Shown: positions 15,732-23,930 of the stretch, piece by piece
How the letters are laid out: each line of letters opens with the position of its first letter
How positions within the stretch are numbered: position 1 is the stretch's first letter
Translations under genes and position numbers: made by a program
From: Erythrobacter sp. SG61-1L
GTDB lineage: Bacteria; Pseudomonadota; Alphaproteobacteria; Sphingomonadales; Sphingomonadaceae
Assembly (NCBI RefSeq): GCF_001305965.1
Contig: NZ_JXQC01000003.1
Coordinates: forward strand, 310,001 to 374,000
Length of the DNA stretch: 64,000 nt
Direction: 5' to 3'
Notes under the pieces: generated by a model
Databases searched by the model: none
What the model was told of the DNA's origin: nothing
Seen by the model: the letters and a program-made list of their open reading frames with translations, nothing else

Positions 15732-16690
15732 GGCCAGTCCGGCAGGTTGAAGGCGCGGATGATGAAGGGATCGGGGCTTTTGTCCTTCAGCGCCGGATCG
15801 AACATATAGGCGATCTTGCCTTCGGTGGCGTAGGCGACGCCGTCCACATGCGTGACGCCGGGTGAGGAATCCAACCCGGTGCGGATCGGGGTGATCTTCG
15901 CCGTATCGCCATCGACATCGACATAAGTGACGCGATTGCCGGAGCCTTCGGCCTGCAGGAAGCGATTGCCGCCCACCAGGCGCAGGGCGTCCGGGCCGCT
16001 GACCGGTTCGGACAGGGTGAGGGTGGTCAGCCCGGCATAGCTTTCATCCGGGTTCTGATTGACCCGCTGGACGAGGTTCTGGCGGACGTTGTTGATGTAC
16101 ATCGTGCCGTCACCGGAGATGGCAATGCCGTCCACACCGACCAGCGCCGGGTCTTGCACGAAAAGCTCCAGTTCCTGCCCGTCCGGCGCGAGGTGGAAGA
16201 TCCGCCCGCCCGCCGTATCCGTGACGTAGAGGTCAGCCAGGTTCTGGATCGTGATGTCATTGCAGGCGGCAGGGCCGTCGCCGGGGAAGTCATAAGTGCC
16301 CAGCAATTCGCCGGTCTGCAGGTCGAAGCTCTTGATGCCGGATTTCACGCCGGGCTGGGGAGGGCCGCCAAAGGGTGCGTTGTTGCACACCCACAGCAAC
16401 CCGCGATTATCGTCTGCCAGCACGCCGAACAGCGAAGTAAGGCCGTTTTCCGCACTGGGGACGATCCAGGGTTCCGCCGTCTTGCCTTCGCTTTCCACCC
16501 GGTAAATCGTGCCGCTGGAACTGCCGACATAAAGATTGCCGTCAATGTCCGCGCTGATGCTTTCGGGGAAGATGCGGCTGCCGTTGATCGGAATGTCCGC
16601 CGGGGTGCCATCGGCCGCATGCAGGGCGGCAGGCATTGCCGTGCCACCGGCAAGGAGCAGGGCCGCAAGCATGGCGCTGCTTCGAGTCAT
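15728..16690 (-). CDS. Periplasmic SMP-30/gluconolactonase/NHL-like beta-propeller protein
   Basis: The 320-residue product carries a signal peptide (ending ALHAA) and a beta-propeller with repeated segments of the SMP-30/NHL type (ISADIDGNLYVGSSSGTIYRV, CNDITIQNLADLYVTDTAGGRI, VDGIAISGDGTMYINN). SMP-30 enzymes are metal-dependent lactonases; the CNDI and VDGIA segments match where metal ligands usually lie. It is the first gene of the minus-strand operon leading through three SnoaL-like proteins to a PQQ dehydrogenase. An exported lactonase would fit hydrolysis of a lactone made by a PQQ enzyme, but a non-enzymatic propeller cannot be excluded. Confidence 0.82.
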   Translation of the reverse strand: MTRSSAMLAALLLAGGTAMPAALHAADGTPADIPINGSRIFPESISADIDGNLYVGSSSGTIYRVESEGKTAEPWIVPSAENGLTSLFGVLADDNRGLLWVCNNAPFGGPPQPGVKSGIKSFDLQTGELLGTYDFPGDGPAACNDITIQNLADLYVTDTAGGRIFHLAPDGQELELFVQDPALVGVDGIAISGDGTMYINNVRQNLVQRVNQNPDESYAGLTTLTLSEPVSGPDALRLVGGNRFLQAEGSGNRVTYVDVDGDTAKITPIRTGLDSSPGVTHVDGVAYATEGKIAYMFDPALKDKSPDPFIIRAFNLPDWP

Positions 16691-16867
16691 TTCAGTATTC
16701 TCCCCCAGAATTGGACCGATCGGTTCCTAATTGCGGCACCATATACGCAGCAGGCGGTGTGAAAAGGGGGCATGCGCAACATAATCTGTTTTGCATGCTA
16801 ACAAGGCTTCACTTTGTCGCCAGTGCCCGGCAAAGCATGTCTCAAACCTGCTTGAACGGGATTGAGG
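16691..16867. promoter_or_regulatory. Divergent promoter region of the PQQ clusters with an imperfect dyad
   Basis: The 177 bases separate the SMP-30-led minus operon from the plus PQQ gene. Two GCATGC hexamers (16770-16775 and 16793-16798) form the ends of a 29-bp dyad whose ten-base arms match at eight positions, around an AT-rich centre. It is a plausible shared operator; no cognate regulator is encoded next to it. Confidence 0.4.
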
Positions 16868-19006
16868 ATGATACTGGATTTCCAATGCGGCGCCTCGCGC
16901 TTCGCTTCACGCACAATTGGCGCCATGGCCGCCATCGGCCTGTTCGCCGGCTGCGTTTCGGCCAGTGCCGGCCCGGTAAATGGCGATCGGCTGCGCCATG
17001 CCGATGCGCCTGCCAATGTCGGCGACTGGATGAGCTACAGCCGCACGTGGGACGAACAGCGCTTTTCCCCGCTCAAGCAGATCAACGATGGCAATGTGCA
17101 GCGCCTTGGCCTTGCCTGGTATGACGATCTGGAAACCTATCGCGGCGTGCAGGCCAGCCCGCTGGTGGTGGACGGGGTGCTGTATAATGAAAGCATCTAC
17201 AACGTCGTCACAGCCTATGACGGCAAGACCGGGCGCAAGCTGTGGACCTATGATCCCAAGGTCGGCCCGGAATGGGCGCGGCTGGCTTGCTGCGGCCCTT
17301 CAGCGCGCGGGATCGCGGCGTGGAACGGCAAGATCTATATCGCCGCGCTGGATGGCCGCCTGATCGCCATCGATGCCAAGGACGGGCACCAGATCTGGTC
17401 CAGCCAGACCTTCCCGGAAGGGCAGGAATATTCGATCACCGGCGCGCCGCGCGTCTATGACGGCAAGGTGGTGATCGGCAATGGCGGCGCGGATTACGGA
17501 TCGCGCGGCTTCGTCACCGCATGGGATGCGGAAACGGGCAAGAAGCTCTGGAAATTCTACATCGTCCCCACCGATCCGGCCAAGGGCCCGGATGGGGAAG
17601 CTTCAGACAGCGCGATGAAAATTGCCCAGCCGACCTGGTTCGGCAAGTTCTGGGAAGCCGGGGCCGGCGGCAATGCCTGGGATGCCTTCGCCTACGATCC
17701 CGAGCTGGATACGGTCTATATCGGCACCGGCAATGGCGCGCCGCATATGTGGCACTTCCGCAGCGAGGGGAAGGGCGACAATCTGTTCCTCTGCTCCATG
17801 GTTGCGGTGAGCGCGACCACAGGCGAATACAAGTGGCACTATCAGATGGTGCCCGAAGAGGATTGGGATTTCACCTGCACCCAGCCCATTGTGCTGGCCG
17901 ACATGAAGATCAAGGGCAAGCAGCGCAAGGTTGCGATGCAGGCCCCGAAGAACGGCTTCTTCTATGTGATCGACCGCGAGACGGGCGAGCTGATTTCCGG
18001 CAAGTCCTATGTCTCGGTCAACACCTGGGCCAGCCATATCGACATGAAGACCGGCCGCCCGGTGCTGCAGCCCGGCGCGCATAATACCACTACACCGCAT
18101 CTGATGAGCCCCAGCTGGATGGCCGGGCATACGTGGCATCCGATGAGCTACAGCCCGTTGACCGGGCTGATGTATTTCTCCGCGCAGGAACAGGGTTCCG
18201 TCTATGCGCGGGCGGAAGACGGCGCCTATCGCTACATCAAGGGGCGCAGCAATTCCGGCCAGGCCTATGGCAACGAACAGGAATTGCGGGCGAAGCTGCA
18301 GGCAGAGGCTGTGGCGAACGAGAAGGGCTATCTCCTCGCCTGGGATCCGAAGACCCAGACCGAGAAGTGGCGCGTGGATTACGGCATGCCCGGTTCGGGC
18401 GGCGTGCTCTCCACGGCGGGCAATCTGCTGGTGCAGGGCACCATCAACAAGACGCTGGCGATCTACCGCGCCGACAATGGCAAGAAGCTGTGGGAGATGA
18501 ATATCGACCAGGCGCCGGTGGCCGGACCGATCACCTATATGATCGATGGCGAGCAATATATCGCGATCAATGCCGGCTGGGGCGGGTCGCCCGTCTACAA
18601 CATCAACAAGGATGGACCGTTCCGCACGGCCACGGCCAAGCTGCTGGTGTTCAAGCTGGACGCCAAGGGCGTGACCCTGCCGCCGATGCCGCCGCCATCG
18701 CAGATCCCCGCACCGCCCCGGCTTACGGCGACGGAAGCGCAGGTGACGCGTGGGCGCGAGCTTTATTCCCAGACCTGCGTGCGCTGCCACGGCGAAGACG
18801 CGATCGGCGGGGTGAAAGACCTGCGCTGGATGGACAAGGAAGCGCATGACCTGTTCAACGATATCGTGCTGAAAGGCATCTATCGCGAGAAGGGCATGGC
18901 GAGCTTCGCCGATGTGCTGAACGAAGAGGATGTGCAGGCGATCCACAGCTACCTCATCGCCCGTGCGAATGAGGATTATCAGGACGCCAGCGCAGGCAAG
19001 AAATAA
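16868..19006 (+). CDS. PQQ-dependent quinohaemoprotein dehydrogenase (second copy)
   Basis: The 712-residue protein is a paralogue of the 11382-13481 enzyme. It has a signal peptide, PQQ propeller, adjacent cysteines (RLACCGPS), GTGNGAP, the DWDFT catalytic-Asp region and a C-terminal cytochrome c domain (CVRCH haem site, GMASF). As in the first copy, the expected Glu metal ligand is Asp (NGGADYGSRG). I chose ATG 16868 because the leader ATTGAGG directly before it is repeated before the next gene's ATG at 19023; a TTG two codons upstream is possible. It is followed after 16 bases by a duplicated-domain exported protein. Substrate unknown. Confidence 0.92.
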   Translation: MILDFQCGASRFASRTIGAMAAIGLFAGCVSASAGPVNGDRLRHADAPANVGDWMSYSRTWDEQRFSPLKQINDGNVQRLGLAWYDDLETYRGVQASPLVVDGVLYNESIYNVVTAYDGKTGRKLWTYDPKVGPEWARLACCGPSARGIAAWNGKIYIAALDGRLIAIDAKDGHQIWSSQTFPEGQEYSITGAPRVYDGKVVIGNGGADYGSRGFVTAWDAETGKKLWKFYIVPTDPAKGPDGEASDSAMKIAQPTWFGKFWEAGAGGNAWDAFAYDPELDTVYIGTGNGAPHMWHFRSEGKGDNLFLCSMVAVSATTGEYKWHYQMVPEEDWDFTCTQPIVLADMKIKGKQRKVAMQAPKNGFFYVIDRETGELISGKSYVSVNTWASHIDMKTGRPVLQPGAHNTTTPHLMSPSWMAGHTWHPMSYSPLTGLMYFSAQEQGSVYARAEDGAYRYIKGRSNSGQAYGNEQELRAKLQAEAVANEKGYLLAWDPKTQTEKWRVDYGMPGSGGVLSTAGNLLVQGTINKTLAIYRADNGKKLWEMNIDQAPVAGPITYMIDGEQYIAINAGWGGSPVYNINKDGPFRTATAKLLVFKLDAKGVTLPPMPPPSQIPAPPRLTATEAQVTRGRELYSQTCVRCHGEDAIGGVKDLRWMDKEAHDLFNDIVLKGIYREKGMASFADVLNEEDVQAIHSYLIARANEDYQDASAGKK

Positions 19007-19022
19007 TCAGGGGGAATTGAGG

Positions 19023-20804
19023 ATGCGTTTTCATCGGACCATGCTGGCGGCATTAGCCGCATCGGCTGCCCTTTTGCCCGCAACGCCTGCTTTGGCGCAG
19101 GCGGCGGGCGAGGAAAGCGCGGTGCCGGACCGTTCCTGTGAGCGGGACTGTCTGATCGGCCTGCTGCGCGATCACATGGCAGCGCTGGCTGCCAAGGACC
19201 CTTCCAAGGCGCCTTTCGCGGCGAATGTCATGTTCACGGAAAACAATGTCCCGATCAGCATCGGGCAGGGCCTGTGGAAGACGGTGACCGGGGTGGATCA
19301 GGTTGGCCTTGAAGTGGCCGACAAGGTGACCGGCAATGCTGCATGGTTCGGTTCCGTGAAGGAAAACGGTGCGCCCGCGATTTATGCCGTGCGTATCCAT
19401 GTGAAGGACGGCAAGATCGACGAGGTGGAAAGTGTCGTCCACCGCAAGAGCGGCCTTCCTGCACCTTTTGGCGACGTGACGAAGATGGTTCACGATCCCG
19501 AGTTCAACGAAATCCTGCCGCCCGAACAGCGCCGCTCGCGCGAGCGCATGCTGGCCATTGCGGATTCCTATTTCGATACTGTGGAAGTGAATGACGGGCA
19601 GGTCTTCGCGCCCTTTTCGGACGATTGCGGGCGGTTGGAGAACGGCATTTCCACCACTGCGCCCACGCCGGGCAGGACAGGCGGAAACGCCGCCGCGCTC
19701 GCTACCGGTTGCCGGGCCCAGTTCGAACTGGGCCTCTACAAGATCAACAAGCGCGTCCGCCGCGATTTCTTCATCGTGGACGAGGAACGCGGCGTGGCCG
19801 TGGGCCGGGGCTTCTTCGATCACGCCAATGAGTGGGACCATTATCTGCTGACCAACGGGCGCGAGATGAAGACTGCGCTCAAATGGCCCAACTCGATCAC
19901 CCTGCTGGAAGCGTTCCGCATCAAGAACGCCGAAATCCAGCGGATCGAGGCGGTGTTCACTTACGTTCCCTATTTCAAGAACAACCCGTTCTGGCGGCCG
20001 GATTCCAAGGTGCCGACCTATGCACCCAAGCCTGCGGAATGTGACGATGCCTGCGTGGACCAGACGACCCGGAAGGTCGTGGCCAGCTTCGCGGGTAACA
20101 AGTGGCACGATGTGAACTGGGCGCCCAAAGTGGGCTATGCCGAAAACAGCGTGGGTATTCGCGTGGGCGAGGGGATCTGGGCAGGTGTCAGCGCCGTTGA
20201 CCAGAACCCGCTGGTCATCGCCGATGCCAAGGCAGGCAAGGGCGTCTGGATCGGCCGGATCGAGGAACACGGCCAGCCGGCATGGGGCGCCTTCACGGTT
20301 TCCTATGACGGCAAGAATGTCGGTTCCATTGATGTGCTTGTTCGCCGCAAGGAATATGGCGCGCCTTATGTGGAACCCAATGGCGGCACGTCCTTCGCGG
20401 AACTCGCCCCGGCGGAGCGCACCAGCGCCAAGGCAATGCGAGCCGCGACGGAGAGCTTCTACAAGGCGATGAACACCAAGGGTGGCAAGGCCCCGGCGAA
20501 TGTCTCGACCGAATGCCGCTGGGCAGTGAACGGGCAGGAAGTTGGCGATTGCGTCTCGCCCTTCGGTGGCCCGGTTCTAAGCAGCCTGGAGCAGGTGCGC
20601 GACCGTGAAGTGCTGGCAGTGGACGAAAAGCGCGGGCTGATCGTCTATCGCACCTTCGAGGATTTTCCGGCCGTGGGCGGGGCGGAAGGCACCTATCCGC
20701 ACACCTATCAGGTAGTGGAACTGTTTCGCTTCAAGGGCGGCAAGATCGAGCGGGTGGAGGCCTTCAATTCCGAACTGCCTTATGGGATGAAGCCTCACCG
20801 CTGA
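19023..20804 (+). CDS. Exported protein with two tandem DUF8021-like domains
   Basis: From the ATG at 19023 the protein has 593 residues with a signal peptide (ending PALAQ). Two homologous halves follow. Each begins with a Cys-rich helix (CERDCLIGLLRDHMAAL; CDDACVDQTTRKVVASF), contains an Asn/Gly-rich segment (ENNVPISIGQGLWKTV; ENSVGIRVGEGIWAGV), then a strand with a gated WFG/WIG and an Arg-rich strand pair, resembling DUF8021/SnoaL-type cone domains. Each half continues into a YFDTVE.../FYKAMN... helix and a second cone-like part (CGRLENG; CRWAVNGQ). It probably shares a transcript with the upstream PQQ gene. Function unknown; periplasmic. Confidence 0.82.
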   Translation: MRFHRTMLAALAASAALLPATPALAQAAGEESAVPDRSCERDCLIGLLRDHMAALAAKDPSKAPFAANVMFTENNVPISIGQGLWKTVTGVDQVGLEVADKVTGNAAWFGSVKENGAPAIYAVRIHVKDGKIDEVESVVHRKSGLPAPFGDVTKMVHDPEFNEILPPEQRRSRERMLAIADSYFDTVEVNDGQVFAPFSDDCGRLENGISTTAPTPGRTGGNAAALATGCRAQFELGLYKINKRVRRDFFIVDEERGVAVGRGFFDHANEWDHYLLTNGREMKTALKWPNSITLLEAFRIKNAEIQRIEAVFTYVPYFKNNPFWRPDSKVPTYAPKPAECDDACVDQTTRKVVASFAGNKWHDVNWAPKVGYAENSVGIRVGEGIWAGVSAVDQNPLVIADAKAGKGVWIGRIEEHGQPAWGAFTVSYDGKNVGSIDVLVRRKEYGAPYVEPNGGTSFAELAPAERTSAKAMRAATESFYKAMNTKGGKAPANVSTECRWAVNGQEVGDCVSPFGGPVLSSLEQVRDREVLAVDEKRGLIVYRTFEDFPAVGGAEGTYPHTYQVVELFRFKGGKIERVEAFNSELPYGMKPHR

Positions 20805-20828
20805 TCGAGGCAGGCTACTGAGGCAGGT

Positions 20829-21455
20829 GTGGAGAGTTTTGGCCCCTTACTGATCCCGTTCGGGCCTTATCTGGCCCTGTTCGGGCCATATCTGGTCCTG
20901 TTCGGGATCGTCTTCGGGGTGAACCTCCTGCCTGCCTTCGGGCCGCCGACATGGTCGATCATCGTCCTGTACGGCCTCAATTCCGAACTGCCGGTGCCTG
21001 CGATCATCCTTGTCGGGGCACTGGCGGCGGCGTCCGGGCGGCTGGTGCTGGCCCATGCCTTCCGCCTGCTGGGCACGCGTGTTTCAGAAAAGACCCGCTC
21101 CAACCTCACGGCCGCGCGAGAAGCGTTCGAGCGTAACCGCAAGGGCGGCATCGTGGCACTGGGCCTGTTCGCGCTCTCGCCGGTTCCCTCCGCGCAATTG
21201 TTCGAAGCGGCGGGGCTGGCGGGCGTGAAGCTGCTGGGCTTCACTGCCGCGTTCTTCTGCGGACGGATCGTATCCTATTCGATCTATGCCTACAGCGCGA
21301 AAGGCGTGAAGGAATCTTCCTTCGGCGAAGTGCTGGCGGGCGGCATCTCAAGCCCGCTGGGCATTGGCCTGCAACTGGCGATGATCGCTGCCCTGATCGC
21401 GCTTGCCCGGATCGACTGGGCGAAGCTGATCTCCCGCAAAAAGGGCGGGAATTAG
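20829..21455 (+). CDS. Small integral membrane protein (VTT/SNARE-associated-like)
   Basis: The 208-residue product starts with a GTG preceded by AGGCAGG. It begins with repeated FGPYLALFGPYLVLFG hydrophobic segments and has further helices around residues 60-80, 110-150 and 180-200. The segment GLFALSPVPSAQLFEAAGLAGVK resembles the conserved loop of the DedA/VTT (SNARE-associated) family. It lies 24 bases after the DUF8021-like gene. The family assignment is tentative; the transport or scaffolding role is unknown. Confidence 0.7.
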   Translation: MESFGPLLIPFGPYLALFGPYLVLFGIVFGVNLLPAFGPPTWSIIVLYGLNSELPVPAIILVGALAAASGRLVLAHAFRLLGTRVSEKTRSNLTAAREAFERNRKGGIVALGLFALSPVPSAQLFEAAGLAGVKLLGFTAAFFCGRIVSYSIYAYSAKGVKESSFGEVLAGGISSPLGIGLQLAMIAALIALARIDWAKLISRKKGGN

Positions 21456-22051
21456 CTGGCCGCGAACAGAAGTGCGCCGTTGCCCAGCCGGTCCATCACT
21501 TCGTTCACCAGCCGACGCTCGAGGGCGAAACAGCCCTGACTGCGGCCAATGCGGCCCTGCATGGCCACCAGCGAGGGATCGACATAATCGGCCCCGTGGA
21601 TCACGATTGCCCGCTGCAAGGCGAGATTGTTCTGGGGGTCGAGGCCGATCAGGCGGCGCGACTTGCCGTGCTTGCCGTAATAGGTCTCGCCGGTGCGGAA
21701 ACTGCCTTCGGAAGAGGCGTTGGAACCGGGGCGATTGGAAAAGCGCGTTGCCCATCCACTATTCGCCGGGTCGGAACCCTTGCCATGAGCGACCAGATAG
21801 GAAGCGACAACACGGCCATTGCCGATGTCGACGATCTGAAAGCGCTGTTCGCGCGAGTGGTGGGAAAAGTCTACAACGCCGACAATGTCGCGGCGGAGAA
21901 TCGAATTGTGATGCTGGTTCAGTGCAGCCAATGCTCGGGGCAGCAGGTCTGGCATGGTGTCATTCTTCACCGCAGCGAATGCGCGCGGGGAAGCCAGTCC
22001 AGCAGCTCCGGCAAAAGCGGCACCAAGAAAATGGCGCCGGTTGAAATTCAT
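21452..22051 (-). CDS. Murein L,D-transpeptidase catalytic-domain-like protein, Tat-type signal
   Basis: The 199-residue product begins with a twin-arginine-type leader (NRRHFLGAAFAG). The mature part carries the FSHHSREQRFQIVD and ATRFSNRPGSNASSEGSF segments and ends with IVIHGADY followed by GRSQGCFAL. Histidine in IHG and cysteine in SQGCFA match the catalytic pair of the murein L,D-transpeptidase-like family (YkuD-related). It converges with the membrane protein gene on the plus strand, overlapping by four bases at the ends, and is divergent from a second L,D-transpeptidase. A peptidoglycan cross-linking or lipoprotein-attachment role is expected by family. Confidence 0.85.
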   Translation of the reverse strand: MNFNRRHFLGAAFAGAAGLASPRAFAAVKNDTMPDLLPRALAALNQHHNSILRRDIVGVVDFSHHSREQRFQIVDIGNGRVVASYLVAHGKGSDPANSGWATRFSNRPGSNASSEGSFRTGETYYGKHGKSRRLIGLDPQNNLALQRAIVIHGADYVDPSLVAMQGRIGRSQGCFALERRLVNEVMDRLGNGALLFAAS

Positions 22052-22128
22052 GGTGCGATCCCGAATATGCGTTTTCTCTGATGTAATCCCCGAGTGAGAC
22101 CTTGCAACGCATGCGAATTGGAGTGTCG

Positions 22129-23262
22129 ATGAAGCGAGCCGTACTTGCGATGGTTGCGTTTGGTCTGTGCGGTATTGTCAGTCCGGCGCAGGCGCAGACG
22201 GGCGATTGGGGGGCTGCGAATCTCGCAGTGCTCAAGCGGTGGGTTGCCATGGCCCCGATGGACGCGCTGCCCGCGCCGTCTGATTCCGCCTTGAAGAAGG
22301 CGGAGGCGTCGGGCGATCAGGCCGCCATTACCAGCGCGGCAGACGATCTGGCGCTCCGGCTTGCGCGGATGCACCTGCTGGGCTGCGCCACCGCGGCTGA
22401 ACGCAAGGGCTGGAACATCGAAGATTCCGACAAGGCGATGGACCTGCCGGGCCTGCTGAAGGGTTCGCTTCAGGCCGGCACGCTGGATGCCTTCTTCGTC
22501 AGCCTGCGCCCGCGTGATCCGGAATATGCCGTGCTCCAGTCCGCTTATGCCTCTGAGACCGACGAGAAGACACGTGCGGCAATTTCGCGGAATATGGAAC
22601 GTTGGCGCTGGATGCCGATTTCGCTGGGGGCGGACCATGTGCTGGTCAACGCGGCGGCTTTCGAAGCCGGCCTGTGGCGTGAAGGTCGGAAGGTCGGCAC
22701 CTGGAAGGTGATCGTCGGCAAGACCAGCACGCCCACACCTGTCTTCAATACGGTCATCACTGGCGTGAACCTCAACCCATGGTGGGAAATTCCCGCCAGC
22801 ATCGTGCGTGAGAGCGTAGGCGCGTTGGTCCGCCGCAGTCCCTCCACAGCGCGGGCGCGTGGCTATGTCTGGGAAGGCGGGCGTTATCGCCAGAAGCCGG
22901 GGCCGACCAATTCGCTGGGCCAGATGAAGCTCGTCATGCCCAACCGCTACAGCGTCTACATGCATGATACGCCCAGCAAGAACCTGTTCGAGCGCGACGT
23001 GCGTGCATTCAGCCATGGCTGCATTCGCACAGGCGATGCGATCGGTTATGCGGCGACGCTGCTGGAAGGAGTGAAAACACGCGAGGAAGTCGACGCAATC
23101 GTCGCATCCGGGAAATCCACTGTTGTAGATCTTTCCCGGCCCTTGCCCATCTACATCGCCTACTTCACTGCAGTCAGCGACGGTCAGGGCGGGGTGAAGA
23201 TCCTGCCCGACGTCTATGGCCGGGATACACGCATCAGCACATCGCATGGCGGGTGTGTCTGA
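22129..23262 (+). CDS. L,D-transpeptidase (YkuD family) with scaffold domain
   Basis: The chosen ATG at 22129 has GGAG five bases upstream and gives a signal peptide ending PAQAQ; a longer TTG start is less likely. The 377-residue protein has an N-terminal helical region, a segment NAAAFEAGLWREGRKV, and a YkuD catalytic domain ending with HDTPSKNLFERDVRAFSHGC and IR, the classic HxxC-R active site (SHGCIR). It is of the YcbB/LdtD-like type that makes 3-3 cross-links in peptidoglycan in the periplasm. Divergent from the Tat-exported transpeptidase-like gene, with 77 bases between. Confidence 0.92.
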   Translation: MKRAVLAMVAFGLCGIVSPAQAQTGDWGAANLAVLKRWVAMAPMDALPAPSDSALKKAEASGDQAAITSAADDLALRLARMHLLGCATAAERKGWNIEDSDKAMDLPGLLKGSLQAGTLDAFFVSLRPRDPEYAVLQSAYASETDEKTRAAISRNMERWRWMPISLGADHVLVNAAAFEAGLWREGRKVGTWKVIVGKTSTPTPVFNTVITGVNLNPWWEIPASIVRESVGALVRRSPSTARARGYVWEGGRYRQKPGPTNSLGQMKLVMPNRYSVYMHDTPSKNLFERDVRAFSHGCIRTGDAIGYAATLLEGVKTREEVDAIVASGKSTVVDLSRPLPIYIAYFTAVSDGQGGVKILPDVYGRDTRISTSHGGCV

Positions 23263-23364
23263 TGTTCGATCCGATAGGGATTGTTTCGGTGTTTGCGCCC
23301 CGGCTTTCTTCTCGCGCCGGTTGAAACTATATGCAGCCGCTCGCAACAATCGCTGCGGTGAAAC

Positions 23365-23892
23365 TTGTCCGCAAACCGATCATCTTCCGGCCTCGAGGCG
23401 GCTTTCCTCGAAAACCGAGCGCGCCTTCTGCGCTTCCTAGCCGCGCGCGGTGCGGGCGATGCCGCGGAAGACATCCTGCATGAGGTGTGGCTGAAGATCA
23501 GCGCGGCGCAGACCGGGCCGATTTCCTCGCCTCTGTCCTATCTCTTCCGTGCGGCGGACTTGCTGATGATCGACCGTTATCGCTCGGTTCGGCAGGCAGA
23601 AAAGCGCGAGAAGGACTGGACGGAAGTGAATGGCGGCGCGGTTCCCGGTGTTTCGGATGCGCCATCTCCGGACCGGGCGATCATTGCCCGCCAGCAGGCG
23701 CAAATGGTGCGGGAAACGCTCGACGCGCTGGGGGAACGGCCATCCGCAGTGTTCCGCCGCCACCGCGTGGACGGCATCCCGCAGCGTCAGGTGGCGGAAG
23801 AATTCGGCGTGAGCCTGAGCACTGTCGAAAGCGACCTGAGAGGGGCCTATCGGGCGCTGGCGAGACTTAAGGAAAAAATCGATGAGGCTTGA
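23365..23892 (+). CDS. ECF-type RNA polymerase sigma factor (FecI-like)
   Basis: The 175-residue product has a sigma-70 region 2 (AEDILHEVWLKI, then PLSYLFRAADLLMIDRYRS) and region 4 (LDALGERPSAVFRRHRVDGIPQRQVAEEFGVSLSTVESDL). It starts at TTG 23365 with a weak ribosome site. It is the first gene of a FecI/FecR/FecA-like set: anti-sigma factor and STN-domain TonB receptor follow directly. Family knowledge predicts that ligand binding at the receptor releases this sigma factor to transcribe the receptor set and perhaps the downstream autotransporter. Confidence 0.93.
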   Translation: MSANRSSSGLEAAFLENRARLLRFLAARGAGDAAEDILHEVWLKISAAQTGPISSPLSYLFRAADLLMIDRYRSVRQAEKREKDWTEVNGGAVPGVSDAPSPDRAIIARQQAQMVRETLDALGERPSAVFRRHRVDGIPQRQVAEEFGVSLSTVESDLRGAYRALARLKEKIDEA

Positions 23893-23930
23893 TCGGGTCG
23901 TCTCCGTCTTTGCTGCAGGAGGCTTCGACC

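Noticed and set aside
11382-19006. Lanthanide-dependent (XoxF-type) PQQ dehydrogenases
   Set aside because: The position two after the catalytic Asp is Thr (WDYT, WDFT), not the extra Asp of the lanthanide type.
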